NCBI RefSeq assembly: GCF_009380165.1 | Contig: NZ_WHUF01000002.1 | Span: forward strand, 62,001 to 126,000 | From: Rugamonas rivuli | GTDB lineage: Bacteria; Pseudomonadota; Gammaproteobacteria; Burkholderiales; Burkholderiaceae_D | Length of the DNA stretch: 64,000 nt | Direction: 5' to 3' | Part shown: positions 29,801 through 41,382 of the stretch, in pieces | How the letters are laid out: the number at the start of each line of letters is the position of its first letter | Numbering within the stretch: position 1 is the stretch's first letter | Made by a program: the position numbers and the translations under genes | Notes under the pieces: generated by a model | Told to the model about the DNA's origin: nothing | Seen by the model: only the letters and a program-made list of their open reading frames with translations | The model's database searches: none

Positions 29801-30024
29801 GCGTGCTGTTCATCACCATCGAGGACGAGACCGGCAACGTCAACGTCATCATCTGGCCGACGCTGGTCGAGCAGCAGCGGCGCGAGGTATTGAGCGCGCC
29901 GCTGCTGGGTGTGTATGGCGTCTGGCAGCAGGAGGGCGTGGTGCGCCACCTGGTCGCCAAGCGGCTGGTCGACATGTCCCACCTGCTGGGACGGCTGCCG
30001 ACCATCAGCCGGGATTTCTGCTAG
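26860..30024 (+). CDS. dnaE2: error-prone DNA polymerase DnaE2
   Basis: 1054 residues, the usual size for DnaE2 and shorter than replicative DnaE (about 1160). It opens with [22 protein letters not shown] of the PHP domain. The C-family polymerase core shows [18 protein letters not shown] and the downstream [23 protein letters not shown]. An OB-fold follows near the C-terminus ([21 protein letters not shown]). It is the polymerase of the ImuA-ImuB-DnaE2 mutasome. It has its own LexA box and sits about 23 kb from imuAB instead of directly after it. The stop overlaps that of the convergent PRC-barrel gene. Confidence 0.92.
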   Translation: [1054 protein letters not shown]

Positions 30025-30440
30025 CGCCGCTGCGCGTCGTGCTGGCTGCCGGTGGCGTAGTAGGTGTGGATCTGGCTGGCCCAGGTCTGGTTGGCCATGT
30101 TCGGCCAGTGGTCGCTGTCGAAGCCGGGCGCGTTTTCGATGCGCTCCTTCTCCAGGTTCAGCGTGAAGCGCTTGTTGATGGTGTCCAGCGTCAGCGCCTC
30201 CCAAGGCACGGCGAACAGTTTTTCGCCGAGCGTGAACACGCCGCCGTACGACATCACCGCATAGGCGATGTTGCCGGTGCGCATGTCGAGCATGATTTCC
30301 TTGATCTCGCCCAGGTGCTCGTCCTTCAGATTGTGCACATGGTTGCCGATCAGCGTGTCGGCGCCCATCAGTTCCGGACCGGGGCCTTTATGGCCGTTGT
30401 CCACATACATGCCCAAGGCATCGAGTTCTTCGTAGTTCAT
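30021..30440 (-). CDS. PRC-barrel domain protein
   Basis: About 139 residues, soluble. The PRC-barrel core is seen in LIGNHVHNLKDEHLGEIKEIMLDMRTGNIAYAVMSYGGVFTLGEKLFAVPW, split here only by its natural turns. Stand-alone PRC-barrel proteins are often stress-induced; a precise role is not known. The second ATG of an ATG-ATG pair (30440) is best placed, five bases after GGAGG. The stop overlaps that of dnaE2 by four bases. Confidence 0.78.
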   Translation of the reverse strand: MNYEELDALGMYVDNGHKGPGPELMGADTLIGNHVHNLKDEHLGEIKEIMLDMRTGNIAYAVMSYGGVFTLGEKLFAVPWEALTLDTINKRFTLNLEKERIENAPGFDSDHWPNMANQTWASQIHTYYATGSQHDAQRR

Positions 30441-30618
30441 CATGACCTCCCTGTTTGATTGAGTTGTCATTTTTGCCTGCCCACGGACGGCGGTCTGTAC
30501 GGTGAAACACCGTGCTGACGGATAGGCAAGCTGGCTATTTTTGCACTTTCCCTCATAGGCGTTTCCCGCCCGGTTGAGGATTTTTCCGGGCAGGAAGGTG
30601 AAGAATCGGACGTTTTAG

Positions 30619-33203
<2,585 letters not shown>

Positions 33204-33236
33204 TGCAGCATACCTGGCGTACGGGTTTTCGTATGA

Positions 33237-34616
<1,380 letters not shown>

Positions 34617-34626
34617 TTAAGCAAGC

Positions 34627-34649
34627 GCGGCCGGATCACTTCCGGCCGC
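34627..34649. repeat. GC-rich hairpin between eno and ftsB
   Basis: Perfect 9-bp inverted repeat GCGGCCGGA-TCACT-TCCGGCCGC. It has no T-tract after it, so it is at best a partial or rho-assisted terminator, or a processing/stability hairpin between two co-transcribed genes. Confidence 0.5.
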
Positions 34650-34659
34650 TGTTCACTCC

Positions 34660-34980
34660 ATGCGTCTGATCACCCTCGCACTGGCAGCCCTGCTGCTGTT
34701 GATACAGTACCCGCTCTGGCTGGGGAAGGGCGGGTGGCTGCGCGTGAAAGACTTCGAGGCCCAGGTCGACACGGCCCACAAGAAAAACGCGGAACTGATC
34801 GCCCGCAACGCCAAGCTCGACTCCGAAGTGCGCGACCTCAAGGACGGCACCGGCGCAGTGGAGGAGCGTGCTCGCTACGAGCTCAGCATGATCAAGCAAA
34901 ACGAAATCTTCATCCAGATCGTCGGCAAGGGCCAGGCCGCTGCGCTGCCGCCGCTGGCGCCCAAACCTTCCGACAACTGA
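34660..34980 (+). CDS. ftsB: cell division protein FtsB
   Basis: 106 residues with the FtsB layout: a short cytoplasmic start, one membrane helix (about residues 4-20), then a periplasmic coiled coil ([26 protein letters not shown]) and the ALEERAR-like segment [15 protein letters not shown]. FtsB joins FtsL and FtsQ in the divisome. Position directly after eno is the usual one in proteobacteria. Confidence 0.92.
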   Translation: MRLITLALAALLLLIQYPLWLGKGGWLRVKDFEAQVDTAHKKNAELIARNAKLDSEVRDLKDGTGAVEERARYELSMIKQNEIFIQIVGKGQAAALPPLAPKPSDN

Positions 34981-34988
34981 GCCCCTTC

Positions 34989-35786
34989 ATGGCAATCCGC
35001 GCTGGCATACTGCTGATGTTGGCCACGCTTGCTCCGCTGGCACAGAGTGCAGGCGTTTGCACGCCGCTGCGGGTCGGCTATATGGACCAGAACCGGCCGC
35101 CCTACTGGATGGGCGAGGGCGAGCAGGTGCCCGAGCCGCCCGGCGCGGCGGTCGACCTGATACGCAACGCGGTCATGGGTTCCGGCTTCAACTGCCTGCC
35201 GACGCTGGTGCGGCTGCCGGTGGCGCGCTTGAAGGTGGCGCTGGAGGCGGGCGACATCGACATGACGCCGCTGGCCGAGCAGCCCAGCTATTCCGCCGAG
35301 ATCGCGCTGCCACGCGACAAAGAGGGCAATATCGACCGCAACCGCGCGCTGCACAATACGCTGGTGGTGCTGGTGCGCGTGAAGGACAAGATCCCGGCCG
35401 CTGCCAATCCCAATGACTACTTCCGAGGCAAGGTGCTCGGTTCGCCGCAAGGCAATGCCTACAACGCGCGCCTGCGCGAAGCCGGCCTGACCATCGACGA
35501 CGGCGCCCGCGACCTGGAGCGCAATATCGAGAAGCTCAAGCTGGGCAGGGTGGACGGCGTGGTGGTCAACCTCGTCAAGCCCGAGCATCTGGCCGTGACG
35601 CTGAAACGCTATCGCGGCGTGGTGGTGCAGTTGCCGCAACCCTTGATCAACACGCGGCTGTGGCTGGCGTTCAACGCCGGCTACTACCGCGCCCATCATG
35701 ACCAGGTCGAAGCGCTGTGGAGCTGGCTGGACTCGCACCGCGGCCGTCTCGGCGACGTCATGCAAAAATACCGCAAGCAGGAGTGA
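34989..35786 (+). CDS. periplasmic solute-binding protein (family 3-like)
   Basis: 265 residues with a signal peptide (ending LAQSA). The mature part has the amino-acid-binding-protein pattern: LRVGYMDQNRPPYWM, AVDLIRNAVM, VALEAGDIDMTPLAEQ and KVLGSPQGNAYNARLREAG. No permease or ATPase genes are adjacent, so it may be an orphan sensor-type or scavenging protein. The start lies eight bases after the ftsB stop. Confidence 0.75.
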   Translation: MAIRAGILLMLATLAPLAQSAGVCTPLRVGYMDQNRPPYWMGEGEQVPEPPGAAVDLIRNAVMGSGFNCLPTLVRLPVARLKVALEAGDIDMTPLAEQPSYSAEIALPRDKEGNIDRNRALHNTLVVLVRVKDKIPAAANPNDYFRGKVLGSPQGNAYNARLREAGLTIDDGARDLERNIEKLKLGRVDGVVVNLVKPEHLAVTLKRYRGVVVQLPQPLINTRLWLAFNAGYYRAHHDQVEALWSWLDSHRGRLGDVMQKYRKQE

Positions 35787-35790
35787 AGCC

Positions 35791-36180
35791 GTGAGCAATC
35801 CTTTGCACCAACTCAGCGCCATCAGCCTGTTCGTCGAAGACGTGGCGGCGGCCAAGGCGTTTTATCTCGATGTGTTCGGCGTGCCGGTGGTGTATGAGGA
35901 CGAGGTATCGGCCGCGCTCAAGTTCGACAAGCTGATCGTCAACCTGCTGCACGTGGGCAGCGCGCCGGTGATCATCGAGCCCGGCGTGGTGGCGCCGCGC
36001 GATGCCGGTTCGCGCTTCCAGATCAGCATCTGGGTGCCGGATGTGGATGCGGTCTGCGCACAGCTGCGGCAGCGCGGTGTCACCATCCTGGCAGGCCCGG
36101 TCAACCGCCCCTGGGGCATGCGTACCGCTAACTTCGTCGACCCCGCGGGCCACAGCTGGGAAGTCGCACAACAACTATGA
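35791..36180 (+). CDS. VOC-family protein (glyoxalase/bleomycin-resistance fold)
   Basis: 129 residues. The paired beta-alpha-beta-beta-beta units of the vicinal-oxygen-chelate fold are seen (LSAISLFVEDVAAAKAFYLDVFG ... RTANFVDPAGHSWEVAQQL). A GTG start is used, seven bases after GGAG and four bases after the preceding stop. Substrate unknown. The following gene's ATG overlaps its stop. Confidence 0.8.
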   Translation: MSNPLHQLSAISLFVEDVAAAKAFYLDVFGVPVVYEDEVSAALKFDKLIVNLLHVGSAPVIIEPGVVAPRDAGSRFQISIWVPDVDAVCAQLRQRGVTILAGPVNRPWGMRTANFVDPAGHSWEVAQQL

Positions 36181-37133
36181 AAAAACGCACCATCTTCGCC
36201 ATCGGCGCCGGCTACGGTTTGCTGATGCGATTGCTGTTCGCCTATTTCCCGCCGCTGCAACCGTTTGGACAAGAGGCCGCAAGCGGGCCCATGCTCGGTT
36301 CCTTCGTCGTCCTGGTGCCGCTGCTGATCGGCATCTACACGGTCTATTCCGCGCGCGGGCAATCGCCGTCGGCCAGCTTTGCCATCGTCGCGCCGTGGGC
36401 GCCGCTGTTCGCCTTCGTGGCCGGCACGGCGCTGCTGCTGATCGAGGGATCGATCTGCATCGCCCTGGCTTTCCCGATCTTCATGCTGTTCTCCTCGCTG
36501 GGCGGCGTGATCGGCATGATGCTCGGCAAGCTCAACCGGATCAAGACTGGCGCCATGAACGCCTTGCTGATGCTGCCGCTGCTGACCGGTTACGCGGAAA
36601 CGCATGTGCAGTTGCCGCAGCAGCTCAGCCGCTCGACCGAGTCGGTCCACATCGCCGCCAAGCCGGAGGTGGTGTGGGGGCTGATCAATCACGCGGTCGA
36701 CATCCAGCCGGCCGAGATGCGCGGCGGCCTGGCCTACGCGATAGGCTTGCCGTATCCGATCGAAGCCGTCACCCAGCCGGTGGCCGGCGGCCGCGTGCGC
36801 AAGCTGCGCTGGGCCAAGGATGTGCACTTCGACGAACCGATCACGGCGTGGGAAGAAAACCGCTACATCCAATGGACCTACGATTTCAAGCCGGAGTCGT
36901 TCCCGCCCGGCGCGCTGGACGATCACGTGCTGATCGGCGGCCGCTATTTCGACCTGGTCGACACCTCCTACCGCCTCACGCCGGAGGCTGGCGGCACCCG
37001 GCTCGACATCGTCGTCAACTACCGCGTCAGCACCAACTTCAACTGGTACGCCGCCTGGTGGGGCAGGGTGCTGGTCGACGATTCGGCGCGCGCCATTCTG
37101 CGCTTCTACCAGCGCCGCAGCGAACAGGCCTAA
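36177..37133 (+). CDS. membrane protein with C-terminal SRPBCC (START-like) domain
   Basis: 318 residues. The N-terminal third has four or so hydrophobic helices (about residues 5-125). The rest (from about residue 150: ESVHIAAKPEVVWGLINHAVDI) resembles the polyketide cyclase/SRPBCC ligand-binding fold. The ATG overlaps the previous stop by four bases, so it is co-translated with the VOC gene. No function can be assigned. Confidence 0.65.
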   Translation: MKKRTIFAIGAGYGLLMRLLFAYFPPLQPFGQEAASGPMLGSFVVLVPLLIGIYTVYSARGQSPSASFAIVAPWAPLFAFVAGTALLLIEGSICIALAFPIFMLFSSLGGVIGMMLGKLNRIKTGAMNALLMLPLLTGYAETHVQLPQQLSRSTESVHIAAKPEVVWGLINHAVDIQPAEMRGGLAYAIGLPYPIEAVTQPVAGGRVRKLRWAKDVHFDEPITAWEENRYIQWTYDFKPESFPPGALDDHVLIGGRYFDLVDTSYRLTPEAGGTRLDIVVNYRVSTNFNWYAAWWGRVLVDDSARAILRFYQRRSEQA

Positions 37134-37183
37134 CGCACAGGCTTAAGCTAGAATAAGCGCCCATTACGTTATTCGAGTCTGGC

Positions 37184-38098
37184 TTGAGAGTCTTATTTTT
37201 TGTCGCATTGCTGGTGGCTGGCACGGCCGGCGCAGCCACCGTCGGCCCGAAGGCGCACGGCCCGGAAGTGCTGCGCGCACAAGTGCTGCTGGACCGCGCA
37301 CATTTTTCCACCGGCGAAATGGACGCCGCCTACGGCAGCAATATGCGCCAGGCCATACTCGGCTTCCAGAAGCTGCATCAGTTGCCGCTGACAGGCGTGG
37401 TCGATGCTGCCACATGGATCGAGCTGGAGCGCGACCAGGCGCCCGTGCTGGACACTTACACCATCACCGCGCAAGACATTGCCGGTCCCTACACGCCCAT
37501 CCCGGCCGGCATGATGGCCAAGTCCAAGCTGCCCGCGCTGGGCTATGCCAGCCTGGCCGAAGCGCTGGGCGAACGCTTCCATTGCAGCCCCGATCTGCTG
37601 CGCCGCCTCAACCCCGGCAAGTCGCTGAGCCGCGCCGGTACCCGCATCACCGTGCCCAACGTGGCCGCCGCCAAACCGCTGCCGAAAGCCAGCTCCATCC
37701 TGGTCGATGCGAAGGACGGCACGCTGACCCTGCTCGACGCGGGCGGCATGCCGTTCGCGCAGTTCCCCGCCAGCACAGGCAGCAAGCACGACCCGCTGCC
37801 CGAAGGCCGCTGGCAGGTGCGCGGCGTCGCCACCGATCCCGAATACCGCTACAACCCCAAGCTGTTCTGGGACGCCAAGGCGGGCGATGCCAAGGCTCGC
37901 CTGGCGGCCGGCCCCAACAACCCGGTCGGCGTCGCGTGGATAGAACTGAGCAAGGAACACTACGGCATCCACGGCACGCCCGAACCGGGCAAGATCGGCA
38001 AGACCCAGTCGCACGGCTGCATCCGCCTCACCAACTGGGACGTGATGACCGTGGTCCGCTCCATCGCGCGCGGTGCGGTGGTGTTATTGCAAGAGTAG
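37184..38098 (+). CDS. L,D-transpeptidase (YkuD family)
   Basis: 304 residues. Signal peptide (ending GTAGAA), a peptidoglycan-binding-like domain (about residues 25-75, YGSNMRQAILGFQKLHQLPLTG), a LysM-like stretch, and a C-terminal YkuD domain with HGTPEPGKIGKTQSHGCIRLTN spanning catalytic Cys279. It forms 3-3 crosslinks or attaches proteins to peptidoglycan in the periplasm. A TTG start is needed because no ATG precedes the signal peptide; the ribosome site is weak. Confidence 0.87.
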   Translation: MRVLFFVALLVAGTAGAATVGPKAHGPEVLRAQVLLDRAHFSTGEMDAAYGSNMRQAILGFQKLHQLPLTGVVDAATWIELERDQAPVLDTYTITAQDIAGPYTPIPAGMMAKSKLPALGYASLAEALGERFHCSPDLLRRLNPGKSLSRAGTRITVPNVAAAKPLPKASSILVDAKDGTLTLLDAGGMPFAQFPASTGSKHDPLPEGRWQVRGVATDPEYRYNPKLFWDAKAGDAKARLAAGPNNPVGVAWIELSKEHYGIHGTPEPGKIGKTQSHGCIRLTNWDVMTVVRSIARGAVVLLQE

Positions 38099-38173
38099 TG
38101 ACATTTCAATAGATTTCCAATAAGAAATTTTTTGTACAATCGGGCCGTCGATTCTTCATGAGAACAATCCACC

Positions 38174-38485
38174 ATGCCCCGCTTACTACTGACCATCACC
38201 TTGCTCTGCGCCAGCGCCGCCGGCCACGCGCAAGTCTACAAATGGGCCGACGCCCAAGGCCGCATCCACTACACCGACAACAAGGACGATGCCGGCGACT
38301 TGCCCGTCGCCGAGTTGAAGATGAACGGCCAGCCGACCGTGCTGCCGGCGCCGCAAGCCCATGGCCCGACCTGGCAGCAGCGCGACGCCGAGTTCAGGCA
38401 ACGCCTGCAATACAAGCTGCTGGCGCCCAACTATCGTCCGCGCAAGCCGGCCGCGCCTGCACCCGCCGCAGAACGCCAGACCTGA
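38174..38485 (+). CDS. DUF4124 domain exported protein
   Basis: 103 residues. Signal peptide (ending SAAGHA) followed at once by the DUF4124 signature QVYKWADAQGRIHYTDN. The C-terminal half is Pro/Ala-rich. Proteins of this type are common in betaproteobacteria with no known role. TACAAT at 38135-38140 may be a -10 element. Confidence 0.75.
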   Translation: MPRLLLTITLLCASAAGHAQVYKWADAQGRIHYTDNKDDAGDLPVAELKMNGQPTVLPAPQAHGPTWQQRDAEFRQRLQYKLLAPNYRPRKPAAPAPAAERQT

Positions 38486-38542
38486 CGATATTCGCGCCCC
38501 TCGCCGCCAGCCTGTTTTACAATGGCGGCACAGGAGGTGTTC

Positions 38543-38932
38543 ATGACTATCCATCTTGATCATTTGTTGATACCCGTGCGCGACAAGATCGCGGCGGCAA
38601 AGCAGCTGGCGGAACTGCTGGGCGTGCCCTGGTCGGCCACCGGCGTCGGCCCCTTCGCGCCGGTGTTCGTCAGCGACAGCCTGACCATCGACTTCGACCA
38701 GTGGCCCGAACCCATCCCGCTACAGCACTATTGCTTCCGCGTGGAGCAGGCGGACTTCGACGCCATCCTCGGCCGCATCAAGGCCGCCGGCATCCCTTAT
38801 CGCAGCTCGGTGTTTGCGGATAACGACAACCAGGTCGGCAGCTACAACGGCGGCAGCATCGTCTACTGGAACCAGCCCGATGGCCACCAGTGGGAAATCC
38901 TGACCGTCAGCTACGCCCGTCCCGAGGCCTGA
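38543..38932 (+). CDS. VOC-family protein
   Basis: 129 residues. Opens TIHLDHLLIPVRDKIAAAKQLAELLGV with the typical first histidine and ends GHQWEILTVSY, so it has the glyoxalase-type metal-site layout. AGGAGGT lies seven bases before the ATG. Substrate unknown; not clearly related in operon terms to the racemase that follows. Confidence 0.8.
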   Translation: MTIHLDHLLIPVRDKIAAAKQLAELLGVPWSATGVGPFAPVFVSDSLTIDFDQWPEPIPLQHYCFRVEQADFDAILGRIKAAGIPYRSSVFADNDNQVGSYNGGSIVYWNQPDGHQWEILTVSYARPEA

Positions 38933-39009
38933 GCAAAAATACCCGGCGGCGTGTATGCTTGCGGGCCGGGCCCGCGTGTCGCGAGGCCGGTTTTGCGGAG
39001 GGAGCGCGG

Positions 39010-39708
39010 TTGAAAACAATAGGCCTGATAGGCGGCATGAGCTGGGAATCGACGGTACCTTACTACCGCCAGATCAACGAGACGGTGAAGCAGCACCTGG
39101 GCGGTCTGCACTCGGCCAAGGTGGTGCTGTACAGCGTGGACTTCCACGAAATCGAACGCCTGCAACACGCCGGCGACTGGGACGCGGCCGGCGCCGTGCT
39201 GGCCGATGCGGCGCGTTCGCTGCGCGCGGCCGGCGCGGATTTCCTGGTCTTGTGCACCAACACCATGCACAAGGTGGCGCCCGCCATCGAGGCGGCTGTG
39301 GACATCCCGCTGTTCCACATCGCCGACCCGACCGCCGCTGAAATCAAGCACGCCGGCCTGCACAAGATCGGCCTGCTGGGCACGCGCTTCACGATGGAGC
39401 AGGCGTTCTACAAGGACCGCCTGCGCGAGCGCCACGGCCTCGACGTGGTGGTGCCGGAGCAGCACGACCGCGACATCGTCCACCGCATCATCTACGAAGA
39501 ACTGTGTCTGGGCCGCATCGTCGACAGTTCGCGCGACGAGTACCGGCGCATCATCGCCGGCTTGGTGGAGCAGGGCGCGCAGGCTATCATTCTGGGTTGT
39601 ACCGAAATCTCGCTGCTGGTCGCGCAGCGGGACGCCGCCGTGCCGCTGTTCGACACCACCGCCATCCACGCGCGCAAGGCCGCCGAGTGGGCGCTGGCCC
39701 AGGTTTAA
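39010..39708 (+). CDS. aspartate/glutamate racemase-family protein
   Basis: 232 residues. Family motifs: KTIGLIGGMSWESTVPYY, the first catalytic cysteine in LVLCTNTMHK and the second in AIILGCTEISLL. Two-cysteine racemases invert amino-acid chirality without a cofactor. A TTG start is proposed because it opens the conserved N-terminus and follows a GGAGGGAG ribosome site; upstream codons overlap the VOC gene. Confidence 0.87.
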   Translation: MKTIGLIGGMSWESTVPYYRQINETVKQHLGGLHSAKVVLYSVDFHEIERLQHAGDWDAAGAVLADAARSLRAAGADFLVLCTNTMHKVAPAIEAAVDIPLFHIADPTAAEIKHAGLHKIGLLGTRFTMEQAFYKDRLRERHGLDVVVPEQHDRDIVHRIIYEELCLGRIVDSSRDEYRRIIAGLVEQGAQAIILGCTEISLLVAQRDAAVPLFDTTAIHARKAAEWALAQV

Positions 39709-39722
39709 CTATTGGAGAAAAC

Positions 39723-40349
39723 ATGAAATTAATCGGTATGCTGGATTCGCCTTACGTGCGCCGCGTAGCCGTCACGCTGCAGTTGATGGGTGTGCGCTTC
39801 GAACATCAATCGCTGTCGGTGTTCAGCACCTACGAGCAATTCCGCCAGATCAATCCGGTGGTCAAGGCGCCGACCCTGGTGGCCGACGACGGCACCGTGC
39901 TGATGGACTCGACGCTGATCGTGCAGTACGCGGAAGCGCTGGCCATGCCCGCCAGCCGTCTGACGCCGTCGATGCCGACCGAACTGATGCGCTCGCTGCG
40001 CGCGCTGGGGCTGGCGCTGGCCGCCTGCGACAAGGGCGTGCAACTGGTGTACGAGCGCATGGTGCGTCCGGCCGAGAAGCTGCACCAGCCGTGGGTGGAC
40101 CGCGTCACCGCGCAGATGCTGTCGGCCTTCGATGCGCTGGAAGCCGAACTGCGCGCGCATCCGCTGTCGGTGGCGGCGCTCGATCATGCCGGCGTGATGA
40201 CGGCCGTGACCTGGCACTTCATGCAGCAGATGTTGCCGGAAGTGGTCGATGCATCCCGCTATCCGCTGCAAGCCGAATTCTCTCGCCAGGCCGAAGCACT
40301 GCCTGCCTTCCAGGCCGCGCCGCACGGCGACACCACCTACATCGCATAA
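39723..40349 (+). CDS. glutathione S-transferase-family protein
   Basis: 208 residues. N-terminal thioredoxin-like domain (MKLIGMLDSPYVRRVAVTLQ, with KAPTLVADDG and the glutathione-binding LMDSTLIVQY) and an all-helical C-terminal domain. It may conjugate or reduce substrates with glutathione. The start lies 14 bases after the racemase stop, with GGAG before it. Confidence 0.85.
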   Translation: MKLIGMLDSPYVRRVAVTLQLMGVRFEHQSLSVFSTYEQFRQINPVVKAPTLVADDGTVLMDSTLIVQYAEALAMPASRLTPSMPTELMRSLRALGLALAACDKGVQLVYERMVRPAEKLHQPWVDRVTAQMLSAFDALEAELRAHPLSVAALDHAGVMTAVTWHFMQQMLPEVVDASRYPLQAEFSRQAEALPAFQAAPHGDTTYIA

Positions 40350-40354
40350 ACGAC

Positions 40355-40885
40355 ATGCCTATTTCCAGTTATCTCAACACCAGCCCCGTCCTGGGCGAAA
40401 ACATTTATCTGCACGCCTCCGCGCAAGTGATCGGCGACGTGCGCATCGGCCGCGACAGCTCGGTCTGGTGCAATACCGTGCTGCGCGGCGACGTCAACCG
40501 CATCGTCATCGGCGAGTGCAGCAATGTGCAGGATTTCGCCATTGGCCACGTCTCGCACAAGAACGCCGCCAAGCCGGACGGCTCGCCGCTGGTCATCGGC
40601 GATTACGTGACCATCGGCCACTCGGTGCTGCTGCACGGCTGCACCATCGGCAATGAGTGCCTGATCGGCATGGGCTCCATCATCATGGACGATGTCGTCG
40701 TGCAGGACCAGGTGATGGTCGGCGCGGGCAGTCTGGTTTCGCCGGGCAAGGTGCTGGAAAGCGGCCACCTCTACGTTGGCCGCCCGGCGCAGAAGGTCAG
40801 GGCGCTGACCGCCGAAGAAATCGCTTATCTGAAATATTCGGCGGAGCACTATGTCCGCGTGAAGAACAACTACCTGGCGGCTTGA
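40355..40885 (+). CDS. gamma carbonic anhydrase-family protein
   Basis: 176 residues with hexapeptide repeats forming a left-handed beta-helix (VIGDVRIGRDSSVWCNTVLRGD, then GHVSHK and GHSVLLHG, whose histidines are the metal ligands). Members are carbonic anhydrases or acyltransferase-like proteins. A second copy lies at 59576-60100. The gene starts five bases after the GST gene. Its stop region overlaps the convergent phasin-like gene by 16 bases. Confidence 0.85.
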   Translation: MPISSYLNTSPVLGENIYLHASAQVIGDVRIGRDSSVWCNTVLRGDVNRIVIGECSNVQDFAIGHVSHKNAAKPDGSPLVIGDYVTIGHSVLLHGCTIGNECLIGMGSIIMDDVVVQDQVMVGAGSLVSPGKVLESGHLYVGRPAQKVRALTAEEIAYLKYSAEHYVRVKNNYLAA

Positions 40886-41364
40886 TAGTCATCGGGCCGC
40901 AGTTTCTGGCTGGCCCAATAGCCATAGTCGACGTCGATGTTTTCCAGCAGCGCCACGAAGTTGGTGGCCTGGCTGGTCAGCAGGTCGGCCGACTGCGACA
41001 TCAGGTTGCTCTGCTTCTCCACCAGCTTGGACATGGTGTTGGCTTGCCGCAGCTGTCCATAATCTTCGATCAGGATGGCGCAGCCTTTGTGCCAGTTCTC
41101 ATTCTGCGCGTGCAGGCGCTGCATGATGGCGGCCTGCAGCTGCGTCCACTCGCTCCAGACGACCGGATCCCAGAGCCGCGCTGCCAGCGCCAGCGACACG
41201 GTGCTGTTGTTGATCAGGTGCGCGGCGTCTTTTTGCACCAGCCTTTGCGCGGTCATGGCATGCGCCAGCGGTGCGATCGCATTCGACGCGATGGCTGCGG
41301 ATTCGGCGACGAGGCCCGATGAGTCGAGGGCGTTCACGCGGGTCGTGATGGGAAATTTGCTCAT
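40870..41364 (-). CDS. phasin-like protein
   Basis: 164 residues, almost wholly alpha-helical and without a signal peptide; amphipathic segments such as VVWSEWTQLQAAIMQRLHAQ fit the phasin family. Phasins coat polyhydroxyalkanoate granules. The call relies on composition and on its place 18 bases downstream of a PHB depolymerase gene on the same strand. AAGGAGA precedes the ATG. Confidence 0.6.
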   Translation of the reverse strand: MSKFPITTRVNALDSSGLVAESAAIASNAIAPLAHAMTAQRLVQKDAAHLINNSTVSLALAARLWDPVVWSEWTQLQAAIMQRLHAQNENWHKGCAILIEDYGQLRQANTMSKLVEKQSNLMSQSADLLTSQATNFVALLENIDVDYGYWASQKLRPDDYQAAR

Positions 41365-41382
41365 TGAATTCTCCTTGGTCGC